Positions 34,330 through 47,039 are shown, counted from the stretch's first letter. The stretch is DNA of 64,000 nt from Climacium dendroides (GCA_950106755.1 OX467089.1:3474501-3538500), one strand, 5' to 3'. The notes: generated by a model not told the origin, from the sequence alone. Made by a program: numbers and translations.

Positions 34330-36150
34330 AAATTCTAGTTCAAGAAGTTCATCATCAATATGAAGCGTCTAAGTTACATGCTTCTAAGCACCCCTTCATT
34401 GGAGAAAATGAAGATGGTGAAGACAATGAAACAAATGGTGAGGAGCTTGGGGATGACTATTCTACTAAGGACCTTTTGAAGAGATTGTAAAAAGTCGACT
34501 CATTGTCTTCTATTTCAAGTTTGATGAGGCCCCTTTTGTTTCTCAACTTTGTATTCCATTCTATTGTTTTGTTGTCATGCCCATGATGAGCCCAATGTTA
34601 CACTTTGACTTGACTCAACATTGGTAAGAATTTGTACATGGATATATGGATGGTTCCTCACTTTTCTATGCATCCATTACTAACAAGTAGGAAAAAGAAG
34701 AACATGTCTTTGACATAGATAAAGAAGAATGGGATTATCTTTGGAATGAAAAGAATAACATATTCAATGCCATTTTGAAAATTATTCTAGAGTTTTAGCA
34801 TCTACAAAATTCAAAGTTCTTTGTATGTGATGGAAATTAACCACCGTTTACTTATTTAGTCATCTTACATTTCTCATCTTGACAATCATGATTGAGATTG
34901 GCCTATATCTATGGATTCCATTATTTTGGAGACAAAGGGTCATATTAGCATTGTCATGCACACTATACATGACATAAACAAGTTAGTGTAGTTTTGTCCT
35001 TCTCCTTCATTTGGTTCATTAACTATCATCTTGAATGTTAAGAATTTGTCTAATTAATATATTTTGAATTTGTAAATAGACAAACCAAGAATTTGTTTAT
35101 TAAAATGAGATTTGTGCACACATTGTATCAGGTACACAGGTATGGAATTATGCCTCTAGATAAATTCTTGGAACATCTTAGTCTCTCTGAGATGGCACAA
35201 TGTCAACAAAACTTGAGGGAGAGTTGGTATTCAATGTCAACCAAGGTCTTTAAATGTGTTTCTTTCATTTACTAGGTAAAATTTACCCTCATCTTGTATA
35301 ATTTTTTATTATATTTTAGAAGTTCACTTTAGTGCCTTATCCTTTTACTTTGTTTTCATTTCATTTTGCAATATGAGATTGTTGCTACAGTTGATGCAAC
35401 AATGTAGCTATACAAGGAAGATATACCACATGAAGACTAATTGGAAGAAGGTGTTCTTGTTGCCATGAGATTAGATACTTGCACTACAAGAGAAAGGGAT
35501 GTTTTAAGTGAATTTTTAAGTATAGTCCTAAATAAAAGCTTATAGGTAATGACCTTCAAGGAGATTTTTAATAAAAATTTACTAAAAATACATGTGTTTT
35601 TAGTAAATTTTTATTAAAAATCTCCTTGAAGGTCATTACCTATAAGCTTTTATTTAGGACTATCTACAATCTTATATCTAGGACTGTACTTAAAACTCAC
35701 CTAAAACAACCCTTTTTCTTATAGTGTTGGTTACATGAGTCTTCTAGGCATTGCATGTTCGTAGATTCTTAGTAAAGGTGGCAAATTAATGCACACTTGA
35801 AATTTGGTGCATGGTACTTGGATAATTGGATTGCCATTTGGAGTTCATAATTCTTGTGAAGGAATGTTTCATTCTATTGCCTCTCAAGAAGTGGTTCCTA
35901 AATGAAATGAGTTTTTTAGGTTTAGGGTTATTAAGAAGAGGTATGAGGCTATCAAGAAGAAGGATGAAGAAGACAAGAAAATAGCTCTCAAGGATTCAGA
36001 GGTAGTTGATTTGGAGGCACTTATGAGAATGACAAAAAAGAGTACAAAAGTTGGTGAGAAAGAGAAGGTATCAACTAAGGAGAAAGCCACCAAGAAGAAT
36101 TCTAAGCAACTAATTCTTGGCTCATCTATGGTGGATGAGAGCTCTTAAAC
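34330..36150 (+). pseudogene. Decayed coding segment, probably transposon-derived
   Basis: Broken plus-strand frames of coding character. One at about 34350-34490 is acidic, with GENEDGEDNETNGEELGDDY, and ends at a stop. One at about 34680-34790 contains DIDKEEWDYLWNEKNN. One at about 35093-35275 contains EHLSLSEMAQCQQNLRESWY. A last, Lys-rich frame at about 35930-36147 contains KKKDEEDKK and ends TAA. Stops and frameshifts separate them, and a CACTA-type mini-element interrupts the segment at 35482. I do not recognise the family. About 100-bp direct repeats lie near 34010-34110 and 36240-36340. Confidence 0.4.
35482..35726. mobile_element. CACTA-type MITE with near-perfect inverted arms, TSD TTG
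   Basis: 245 bp. The left end CACTACAAGAGAAAGGG and the right end CCCTTTTTCTTATAGTG are inverted termini. TTG is present directly at both flanks (35479-35481 and 35727-35729). The arms stay complementary almost to the centre: about 70 bp around 35524-35593 pair essentially perfectly with 35602-35671 across a very short loop. Confidence 0.9.
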
Positions 36151-37790
36151 GCGAAGATTGATATCTAGGGACAACAAGCGTGACTAGGAGCATTTAACAC
36201 TCTCATGAGCATGTGAGTAGGGACTTTTAGATATACATACAAAACATCAAGAGATCTTTGGATGTTTTGTATATATATCCAAATTATTATTTTATTATTA
36301 TTTTTAGACTTCGGATTGTCTAAATTTAATTAAATATGGAAAACTTTCATTTATTTGTAAAAAATCAAAGCCTCTCTCCAAGGATCATATAATTAGTCAA
36401 ATCAAGTTACATAAGACAATCAACTATGACATAATTTCCAACAAATTTCCTCTATATTGAATAATATGTACTTTTGTAGTGTAGGATATGGTTTAAATAA
36501 AGACCATCAAACACACCATACCTTCCAAATACTTTTGAAGTAAGTACATTTAATTATGACTCGTTTTAAAATAACAAACTATATAAATTTTTGCCTTAAA
36601 TGTACAACCTCTATTTATAAAATCTTAAGGTTGATTTTAATACTCAAATTTTGGAAATTTATATCTTTCTCATATGTTGTTCAAAAATGTATGACAAAAA
36701 AAATGTGGAATTTTCTTTTGACTACTTACAAGATCCAATAAAAACATAGATATTTTAATAAGAGGAGTCACTTTAAATCCATATGCAATTGATTTTAGAT
36801 GTGAGGTATGAACATCCATTATCAACTATGACTAAATATAAATACCAAAAAATGAACATTAATGGAAAAAGAAGGCGTATAAAATGTGATTAAAGATGTT
36901 TGTCTAGTTGAGTGGACCAAATGTGGTAGAAGTTCATATCTATATAATTCACTACAAGGCTAGCCAAAAAAACTTTGCATTAGGAAAGTGAATATAATAA
37001 TCTAGAAAGAAACACATGGTGGTGTAGGATAAGCAGTGGAGAGGATCCTTTTAAAATCCTACAAAGTGTCCCACCAAAAATACCCAGTGACATCATCCAC
37101 TCATTCTGGTATTCTAAATCTTGAAAATGCCAACAATTCAATATTTATAAAATTGTTAATGATGATTTGAAGCCCACTTGCAATTTCTAATAACATTTAG
37201 GATTAAAAAAATTTGAAAAAACACATTGTTTTGACTCTTCTATGGACTATTGAAAATATGATTTAATTCAACCCCTTCAAAAGTCCAAAACTACCATTTA
37301 AAAATCAATATCAAGTAAAGCAATATAATTTCTAGGTGCCTCAATCTACACTACAACACATAATGAGTCACTAATACATTAACAAGAATATTTTCTTTAT
37401 TAAAATGCTATATGGAGTTTTATGAATTCATATTGCAATTTTAAGAATTTATAGCTCTTTATTTAGAAAAGAGACCTTCTAAATAATAACATAATTTACC
37501 TTTGCATTCAAGTTGAAAATGTATGTTTAAATTTTATAGTTGCAATGGCATAGTAAATTATCTACAATGTGGCTTGTAATGCAAAGGTCTTGCTAAAAAA
37601 ATATTGTGATATAAAAAGTGGTTCACTCAACCGTGCACACACCCTTAAAAGGTAATCCATTTAGAAACATCATGGAACAAGTCTCATAATGCACATGAAT
37701 CCATCATTTGAGATTCTATTGTATTTTTTTAGTATGCATGTCCGCTTGATTTATAGGTGACAATTTATTAATGACTATTAGTCTTTTTCT
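36151..37790. other. AT-rich gene-free DNA
   Basis: No gene or clear element. A CACTACAAC end-like word at about 37354 has no partner that I could find. Confidence 0.4.
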
Positions 37791-38720
37791 AAAATGAACT
37801 TCAATAGTGCATATCTCTCTATTTTTGAGATGAAGTTTTTCTACTTTCAATTTCTCCTTCCCTCCTAATTGTTAACTCATGAAGTCTAAGGCCTTATTTT
37901 CATCAAAAAACACTCAAAATTGTCATTTCTATAGCAATGAGCAAAAGGTTTTACAAAAAAAGTTTTTTTGCATATCTAAATGTAGGATCTTGTACTAGAC
38001 TAATATAAAAATATGTGGAAGAAATTTCAAAAACTTTGACCACATAGATTGCAAGATATTTGTGTTTAAAGTGAAGAAAACAAATTTTTTTGCATCTTAC
38101 TCAACTACATTATTTGGCTTTAATCCTTCATAATTTATAATTTTTGCTCTACTGATTTTGAATTTCTAATTTTATATGATAATATAAAGATTTGAATTGA
38201 GAGTCTAGGAAAAAAATTCAAAAAACATACACTTAATTTTCATTCATTAAAAAATTGTTAAATAGAAGTAGGTTCAAGATTGAAGGAAAATCTAAATTAT
38301 TAATAGCTCTAACATGGAATTGAAATATACTAATTTCAATAGTGAGACTATTCTAGCAAGAGATCTTAACCTTGTGAATTTTTTTTTTGGAAATATCATG
38401 AAAATTGAGGTCATAAATGAATTCTACAAGTTATTTTTCAAGAAGATGCTCTAATTGCCCGAAAAACAAGATTGTCCATAACTTTCTCATAACAAATTCA
38501 AATGGAATGAATCAAATCTTGCCAAGTACACAAAAATATAATCTATATAGGAAAAAATTAAAATTCTTTACTTTAAGTTTTTTTGAGGTTTTTTTTCTAC
38601 CTACCAAACAAGGAAAAGGGCTTTTTGTTCCATAACTTTTGCTCCTAGGTTCCAATTGAAATAAAAATTATATTTTCGGAATCTAGAGTCAAAATTACCT
38701 TCAGCAAGTTTCAGAAGTAT
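37790..38720 (+). repeat. Dispersed direct repeat, copy 1
   Basis: Aligns with 41720-43180 in the same orientation, roughly 70-75 percent by eye. Shared words include ATATGTGGAAGAAATTTC, GATTGCAAGATAT, TTAATAGCT and CAAATGGAATGAATCAAA. It lacks the insertion seen in copy 2, so it records the empty site. Confidence 0.65.
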
Positions 38721-40495
38721 AAAACTACATAATAGGAATAGCTTTGCCTTGCTATCAAACTAAAAGCAACCAAAAAGTTCAAGTCCAATGCCAAAATTAG
38801 TTTTGCAGAAGTCAAAAACTTACTTCCCCGCTTTTCATGTGCCTTTGAGCAAAAAAATTTAATGACCAACAATTTTGATATTCTTCTACTAACTTTTGTA
38901 CACTTCCATACAAAAATTCCATAATTTGATTTTGTTTGTCTTCCAAGGTTTGATTGATTCTATTTGTATAAAAAGGCACCTCAAAGGGTGGGCTTCCATG
39001 TGCAAAAATTGGCCAAATAATGTGTGGCAAATGACATGGCATATAATTGGGCATATAGTCCTTTCAAACCTTACCATCACAACCATCCAAGAGTAACACT
39101 CTCAACCAAAGTATCTCATACATTTGTAGAATATTACATCATGTTGTTACATCAAACGGCATAGGCATTGTTTACTAAAAACAGCCACATAATTCCTAGA
39201 TAGAAAATGACATATATGAGGTCTATGACCTCAGCTGCCAATAGTGGTATAATACAAGGTGTCTCTATACCCAACTTATGCCCAACATTAGTAGTAATTT
39301 AGTCAAAATCTCTTCAAATGTTTTATTGAATGCAAGTTAAGGTGAACTTTAATGCACACTAGAATCCATTGTTAAATTAATTTTTCAAAAGTGAGATAGT
39401 TGCCTCCACCAATTTTCACAAGGCTTCTCCTTATAATTAAGAGAGTCTATCTTTTGCGAGTGCATACATGGAAATTATATAGATGTGTGCATCGATTGTT
39501 ATTGGCCTTGGAATTCAAAAGCCTATTCATTGCACAAAATGAAGAGACCTTTTGCACCATGCAATTGTAATTGCATTCCCTTGATTTAGCCACCTAACAA
39601 TTCTAATTGTCGTCATGCAAATATTGTGCACTTCCATCTAAAATTCTGAAAAATAAAATTGATGATAGTCATTTTTGTAGTTCCTTTAGGTTGAAGTGTA
39701 TATTGTGTAGAATTGCCAAAAATGTTGTTATTATGATTTTTTGTGATGCTTGTTCCAAAGAGTGGCATTTATAGTGTTTGAATGACATTACAGAAGGTTC
39801 ATATCAATTAGTGGTTGTATCCATGTTATATCTTGAAGGGTGGTTAGTTTTATGTTGGATTTTTACAATTGGTATTTTCAAAGTCTCATAGAGAGGTATG
39901 TTTTTGTTAGTATGAAAGGGGCAAATATAGGGGATTGCTAAGCCACTTACTACATTTGCATATGCATCACATGTGGGCATTTATTTCTTTTTGTTATAAG
40001 GATACTATCAAAGTCAACTATAGTAGTTGTGTAGATATTTTTGCATATGTATCATTGCTTTCAGAGTTGCTTGGTAATTGTGACAAGTGTCATAAACCAC
40101 TTTACAATGGTTCCATTGATTCACAATGTCCATAGTGAATCTAGAGCTATTATGTCATGGCATAAGTTAGAATTCCATCCATTATCATGCCTTAAACTAC
40201 ACTAAGAATTGCCCATTGACTTGCAAACTACTCAGTGGAGTTCTTTATAAGGGATATTTTCACCTTATTACATTGGTATTGATTAGAGGTGAGTTTCACC
40301 TTATTCATACATTTGGATGTAATAGTGATGGTGCTTAGCCACTCACATAGTCATTGTTGTGTCATTATTGTATTTACTCACACTTGTCATATATTGACAT
40401 GATATGATCTTGACAAGATGTGTTTATGTACCACAACTCTAATATGGAATTCAAAAATGTTTATTCCAATCGGTAATGGTGTTGTTGTAAATAAT
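38721..40495. other. AT-rich gene-free DNA
   Basis: Short frames overlap on both strands with no recognisable family. No sharp repeat. Confidence 0.4.
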
Positions 40496-40622
40496 CACTA
40501 GTAGAAATATGGGTTGCTTAGACTAGAGAAGATCTACCCACAAGAAGATTTCACATAACAAACTTAACTAGGTGTGGAGAGGCATACTTTTCAAACCTAT
40601 GTGGCCCATGTTTCTACTAGTG
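40496..40622. mobile_element. CACTA-type MITE, 127 bp, TSD AAT
   Basis: The left end CACTAGTAGAAATATGGG and the right end CCCATGTTTCTACTAGTG form 18-bp inverted termini with one mismatch. AAT flanks both sides (40493-40495 and 40623-40625). Among the shortest and cleanest elements in the window. Confidence 0.9.
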
Positions 40623-42009
40623 AATTTAAATGAAGTTCACTTCTTTATTTTTGGAAATTATAGAAAAAATCTCTAATTAAATAACATACATCTTTTTACT
40701 TTAAGGTGACAATTGCTAATAAGAAAAAAATCTTCTTTACATTATTAATCAACATTGAATGAACAAAATCTAGTTGTTTAGGTACTAATCAATTCTACAA
40801 TAAATATTTTTTAAATTAAATTTATAACATAAAAAAATTAAAGTTTTCTAGATTTGGTGCTACATGCTTAACCCCTATAGACCAAGTCGAATTATTTAGC
40901 TTATGCAAGAAATCTTGGGTACATTCATATAAAATCAATTCTAAATAGATGTTCATGGCCTTTGAACACAATCTATGGCCTTGGTGGGAATATCATTTTT
41001 TCTTGATCATGTATTTGAATCAAAAGTTATATTGCCCTAAACTTTTGAGGCAACCCAAGGAGCTTTAGTAGCATATGCAAAACTCCTCTACTTTTGAAAG
41101 TTGACAACTATATAACTAATCTAATATACAATGTCAATGTTCAAAAAAATAACCATACAAGTAACTACGTGTAGTATAAAAATCTTAGTCTAGTGACCTT
41201 GTCATGCAAGATAAAAAAAAAATTAATTTAACTTCAAATGCTATAATCTTTCAATTTGCAGGGTCGATTTTTTTTTAAATTCACACATTTCCATAATAGT
41301 CTAGTTCACATTTATATGGTTGAATTTTTTTTCATTTTTTTTCAAATTTTTCTCATTTCCCTCAAAAGTGGTAGTTTTAAACAATATTTGACCCAAATTT
41401 GCACTAGTACTTTTGAGGTCAAGACAACTTAATTTCAATGTCTCTAAATTAAAATTATGAAAAGATAGTATATTTCTACACCTTCACAAAAAAAAATTAA
41501 AAATCACTATAAAACTTTGGCATGGTAGAAACAACCCTTGAATCTTAAAAATCCATTTTAAAATTAAAATCTTTACAACAATAGAGTTCATTGTAAAGTG
41601 TATGCAATGAAGGACCATGAGCTAGAATTTTTGAAAAGAACATAATGAAACACCTTAAAGTATCCAAACTTGGTCTAATGGAATTTGGTGTTGTGTTTCT
41701 TTTGTACTATTCTTAGTTAAACCTTCTTCTAACACACCTTCTACAAAATTATCAAAATAGGTTTCATTTTACAATTAACTCTAATATATTGTAGATTTAT
41801 TATTATTCATAAAAATTTAATCCTTAAAGTCCCAAAACTTTTTTCCATCAAAAAAACATCTGAAATTGTCATTTTTATTGCAAAGAGAAAATAATTTAAG
41901 CACCTTAAATTATTATTTTTGCATATACAACTATAGTATTTTAAACTAGTCTAATACAAAAATGTGTGGAAGAAATTTCACAAACTGTGACAATGTAGAT
42001 TGCAAGATA

Positions 42010-42266
42010 TACTAGTAGAAGGGTGGTCTTTGGGCACTAAGGAATAGTGCTAGAGCATTGTGTCCATGGCCCATATTGGCACTAAAGTAGAGAGGCCATA
42101 AACAATTAGGGCTCTAAATACATCTCCTATCTTGAAAACATCTATAATTATCATTGATTAGGTAGGCATGCTTAAAAAAAATGGTTTATGGACCTCCCAC
42201 TTTAATATGGTGCCAATATAGGCCTCTAGTACCATGTTATGATCAAACACCACCCTTTTACTAATG
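42010..42266. mobile_element. CACTA-type MITE, 257 bp, TSD ATA
   Basis: The left end TACTAGTAGAAGGGTGG (C to T at the first base) and the right end CCACCCTTTTACTAATG are inverted termini. ATA flanks both sides (42007-42009 and 42267-42269). Removing the element and one ATA gives GCAAGATATATGCGTTTAAA, which matches the uninterrupted GCAAGATATTTGTGTTTAAA near 38054 in copy 1. Confidence 0.9.
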
Positions 42267-42290
42267 ATATATGCGTTTAAAGTGAAGTAA

Positions 42291-42535
42291 ATGGGGGGCA
42301 CCTTCATGGTTGCTAGCATGTGAGCTTAGGATCTTGAACTCATGAGCCTAAGAATATTATAAGGTATCTTCCATGGTTATAGGATATTTATATTATAGGG
42401 TACTTATGTTATAGGTACATATGTTATAGATACCTTCAATAGCTCTAGAGTACCTACTTACAATTAGGCTCAAGGCTCATAGGCTTACATTTTAGGCTCA
42501 TATGCTAGTGTTATTGGGGGAACCTTTTATGATTA
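42291..42535. mobile_element. Probable inverted-repeat element of unknown class
   Basis: GCTAGCATGTGAGCTTAGG on the left has the counterpart CATATGCTAGTG on the right, and the segment is absent from copy 1. It contains short TTATAGGTAC direct repeats. Ends not fixed. Confidence 0.35.
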
Positions 42536-43199
42536 GATTTTAAGATTTAAAATCTTCTTAACTTGAAATTTTCACACTGTAGGTTTTGAATTTTAAATAA
42601 TCATGCTAGAGAATTGAATTTAAAATCTAGGAAAAATGAATTTTAATTTGATTTACATTCTTTAAATTTTTTGTCAAGTAGAAGTAGGTACAAGGTTGAA
42701 GGAAAAACTAAATTGTTAATAGCTTTAAAATAAATTTGAAACACACTAATCCCAACAATGAAATTTTTCTTGCAAACATACTAAACCTTGTGGAACTTTC
42801 TTTTGGGGGAAAATTTCGAGTTCAAAAACTAATACAATACATTAATTTCTCAAGAAGATAGAAGAACTAATCCAATATGTTGATTTTTCAAGAAAATACT
42901 ATGATTGCCCACAAAACAAGAAGTCTCATAATCATTGCATCACTAATCCAAATGGAATGAATCAAAACTTTCTATGAAGCCAAAATTTTAATCTATAATA
43001 AATAATTTTTAAAATATTTAGTTTTTTAGATTTTTGTGAAATTTTTCTACAATCCAACAAGTTCCATTTCATACTTAGGATGCCATAATTTTTCCTCCTA
43101 GTCACTGATTCAAATAAAAACTATATTTATCCAAAGCTAATGTTTTTTTTTTAATCTTAATAAAAACGTTCAAAAACTTATGCCAAAAATTAAGATTGT

Positions 43200-44514
43200 A
43201 AAAGCTTGTCCAAACTTTAATTTGTCCCCCACGAGGACAATGGGTTTTTCAAGGTTAATATGAACAAGCCAATTTCTTAGACAATGATAAGGTATTTAAA
43301 TTATTCATGTATGTTGTTTTGTGTGGTTGAGAGAAAAGAATATAATATTGTATAACTAAGGTAGGAGGTGCAGAAATTGCCCATTTAAGAGCATATTGGC
43401 TTAAAATATCTTCTATGCAGATCAAAAGCATTTTCTAACAACTTTTTAGGGAAAGAAAAAAGGAATACACATTCATCACAATTTGATTCATAATTTTTGG
43501 ACTTGAATTGAAATAGATATTATTTCTTGAAGCTTGTAGCAGTAGGGTGTTTAAGAAGTCTATGGATACTGCCATTAAATGTCACACAAGTGTCCAACGA
43601 TGGTGCAAATGGAGTTAAAAAATGAACGCATGCTAACTTAAGCAACACGGTGCATGTAATTGCCCAGGATCACACAAAGTGTCCCACCACTCATAACTCC
43701 ACGTTATTTTGTACTAAAATTGTATCTACTTCCAAATCAAACTCAATCCCCAACCACTCATTAAATTATACACTAGAATCCCAAATTGGCACCAACATAG
43801 TTTTCCATTCTTGTAGTAACAATTTATAGTACAAAAGTAGAAGCGGATCTTGGAGCATGGGCAGAATATGGACAGGCTACCTTAGTCAATGGTCTTCCCC
43901 GTGCCTAGAAGGAACATCTCAATTGATTCATGGATTGGGGTTAGTTGAGGAGCCATACAAGACAATTTTGTTCACCGTGGGGGGACCTTTTTCAAGGACG
44001 CACAAGGGCCCCCCTTGCCTCATTGGTAAACAATGTTATTATGAATAGAGTAGTGGATTGCTTACAAAACGAATGGTGTATGGTGTAGGTGCTTGTTCAG
44101 GTTGGTCCCATGGAGGGAGGGAGTATTTTTTTGGATTTTTTTTTGACAAAATCCAACAATCAATTTGTACTTGGCAGGAAACATTGAAACTGGGTGGGTG
44201 TGCCGCATGGAACCTGTGTTTGGGGTTTGAAAACACTGAGTCCGGTGTCCCTTATATTCTGCACATGAAAACAGGTTTGACAACACCGACCATCTCCTTG
44301 AAAACATGCCAAAGCCAAGTGCACTCAGCATGCCACCATTCGCATATTCTTGGCTAATTGAACCGGTATAATTCAATTTTGTAATCTACTCAAAATAATT
44401 TTAAAAGGTACAGCAAGGGTATAGAGAGGCAGATTCGGAGGTTGGAAGTTGACAATGAGTTCATCCGACTTTTAAAGTTATTCAGGAAACACAATGAATT
44501 ATATCCTCGTAGAC
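43200..44514. other. Spacer with a GC-richer island at about 43840-44370
   Basis: The island stands out from the AT-rich surroundings. A plus-strand frame at about 44256-44367 reads HENRFDNTDHLLENMPKP and on to SWLIEPV and a TAA; an overlapping minus-strand frame is also open. Possibly a degraded exon. No family recognised. Confidence 0.3.
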
Positions 44515-44764
44515 TACACTAAAATTGGTAAATAGTATTGGATCATAGCCTTAGCTTATTATATTACCATTCCAACTTTTTATATTTTGTTCCCATCTAA
44601 CACTAAATGCACTCTCGTAGAAATGTTGAAATGATGAAATTTTACTATAGAGCTAAAATAGTGTTAGAATGGGTAAATAATGTTCTAACACTAACCTTGC
44701 AAATCACAATTAGTGTTATTGTTGACAATTAGTGTAGCCAATGCTATTTACCAATTTTAGTGTA
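44515..44764. mobile_element. MITE with 27-bp terminal inverted repeats, TA-flanked
   Basis: The left end reads TACACTAAAATTGGTAAATA and the right end is the complement, TATTTACCAATTTTAGTGTA. TIRs extend to ATTGG with one mismatch. TA sits at each boundary, so it is either a TA-targeting (mariner-like) element starting CACTAAAA or a CACTA relative without a readable 3-bp duplication. Confidence 0.75.
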
Positions 44765-46581
44765 ATTGTAAGTTTGTAACTTTGTAAACATACACTTTAT
44801 TTCAAAGCCCATCTTAAGTATGGGAATCTCAATTTCCCTCAGTAGATCTTTTGAGATTCGTGTAAATAACCAAGGAGGAAGAGTAAATAAAATGGAGCTT
44901 AAAATTCAAAACTCAAATCAAATGAAGTCATGTTAACCATTAATACTAGTTCTTAAAGCATTTCGTTAACTCTTGAAATCCCAAGGCATTTCTCCCTCTA
45001 AAATCATTCAAAATATGTCATTTCTACTCTCTTCAACCATGAAAAAAATATACAATTTCTTGAGGAATCTAACCATTACATTTTGCACCACACTTGTATG
45101 TAAACATGTGATAAAAAAAACTCAACAATTGACGGATCAGATTAGAAAAAAAATTAGCATTTGATGTGAAGGAGAGTTGTTTTGGACCCCACCTAAGAAT
45201 CTTAGATGACTTTGACCACTGTTTGTGACAAACTTTTGCACTATGGATTTTGTTTTTTAAAATCTACTATATTCGAAATCTTGTTAGGCACATTTTTTAA
45301 CAATTTTCAAAGGTTTAGGAAACTTTGAACACTTCCAATAAAATCCTTGTAATGCAACTATGTTGTAAAATATGACAATACACTACACCATTCTGTGATC
45401 AATTTTTATGCCACATTTTTTCAAAACTCAAAAATATCAATGGTAGATTAAAAGATTCAATGACTTTTCTAAAGTTCCCAAATAATTTTTTTTTTTTTAA
45501 ATTCTCTAATTTCTATACAAAATAGAAGATTAATGCTATCACACAAGTGCTAAATGACATTGGGCATCTCAACAATGGGGGCCATCATGTCTCATTTGAA
45601 TTTCCAACATTGGGAACATTGAGTCTTCAATCATTTCCTTGGGATGCTCATTGGCTACACTGAACATCCATGGCTCATGGTCCAGACTCTTTCTTCCACC
45701 CATTGCCTAGTTCAATCAATGTAAAAATGAGATCCATAGGATACTTGTGTAATCTCATCTTCAAAAGTTTAAAAAAAATTAATTCAATTTTTCTATTGAT
45801 TTGGTTGTGTTGATTTGGTTCATTTTTCTATCCATTTTTGTCCAAATCAACAACAACAACAACAAAAACCTCCTGAAACCAAATCAACAAAAAAAATGAA
45901 TTTCCTAATAATGAACATCTTCAATCTTGGGCTAGTTTCAGAACATATTCATGCACATGTCTTTTCATGTAGCAAAACCCGGCCACAACACCTCAATCCT
46001 TTTTTAGCAATCCTTTAGAGGTTGTCGCGTGCCCGCTGCAAATTAATTTTTCAAGGTGAAGCCTATTGTATCCAAAATGTCAACTCGTTGGCATAGTGGG
46101 ATACCATCTTGGCTTGGATGGCCCACATGAACCACATTAACTCCTTCCTTTCTAGTTGCAACAAGGATAAACAGAGAGTTATTACTCAAGACTTCCTTAA
46201 CACTTTGTGCCAAAATGAAGTGTTTTATTTGGATAGTTTCCACCAACCCAAGTGGCCTATGTCTTTCAAGAAGACACCTAAACTTAACTGCCTATGCGAG
46301 CTAGATTGATTGTTTTTCCTCTTCCTTTAATTCAATTGGTGTCTTTTTTTGGTTTAAAACAAAAACAAACAAGCAAAAACAAACTCAATCCTTTCACGTT
46401 ACTTTGAACTCTATAGCTTTTAATGTCATTAGTTGAAGGATCATATTGGTGAGCAATAGCATGGAATTATTCATGTTAAACCATTTTGCCTTAACATGCA
46501 ATTATTGCCTCCAATGCAATCCAAAATTGGCATGATAAGTATAGATCTAACTTTTCAATGTTTTGGAATTAGAACTTGATT
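44765..46581. other. AT-rich gene-free DNA
   Basis: No supported gene. Frames near 46043-46309 overlap on both strands and match no family I know. Confidence 0.4.
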
Positions 46582-46918
46582 TTTTTCCATTGGAAGCGCA
46601 TTCTTAAGCATTTTGTGTGGGTATTGGAAAATTAAAATTTAGACATTGAACAAAGAAAATGAAATTGCTTCATAAACTAGCTAAAAGACAAAAATTACAG
46701 TGATATTGGCAAATCATGGTTGCTAATGCACAATTCACTCCAAATTGCACCAAATTTGAAGTGCAAAGTGCATGTGCAATTGTGATTTGCCAATATCACT
46801 ATAATTTTTTGTGTTTTAGCTAGTTTATGAAGTGGTTTCATTTTCTTTGTCCACTGTCTAAATTTTAGTTTCCTAGTATCCACGCAAGATGCTTAAGAAT
46901 GCGCTTCTAATGGGGAAC
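46582..46918. mobile_element. Long foldback element
   Basis: Two arms of about 140 bp (about 46587-46727 and 46776-46913), roughly 85 percent complementary, around a loop of about 45 bp. The outer words are CCATTGGAAGCGCATTCTTA and its complement. A transcript would form a long hairpin. No clear target duplication. Confidence 0.75.
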
Positions 46919-47039
46919 AATATTCAAATTCAAATTATAAACCATCAAAAGTTAGAAGTTTATTTGGAGAGGCATGTTCCGGTCTACACTGGGAGCTATT
47001 CTTTAAGTTCAAGTGGCTTTAGGCTAATTTAGGCATTCA

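Larger units (their letters stand above)
41720..43180 (+). repeat. Dispersed direct repeat, copy 2, with nested insertions
   Basis: Second copy of the 37790-38720 sequence, lengthened by a CACTA-type element at 42010 and a probable second inverted-repeat element at about 42291-42535. Confidence 0.6.

Noticed and set aside
34010..36340. LTR retrotransposon bounded by the 100-bp direct repeats
   Set aside because: No TG...CA ends, primer-binding site, polypurine tract or recognisable gag/pol were seen.
45815..46309. Short open frames near 46 kb as genes
   Set aside because: Both strands are open over the same bases, with no homology or codon bias that I can see.
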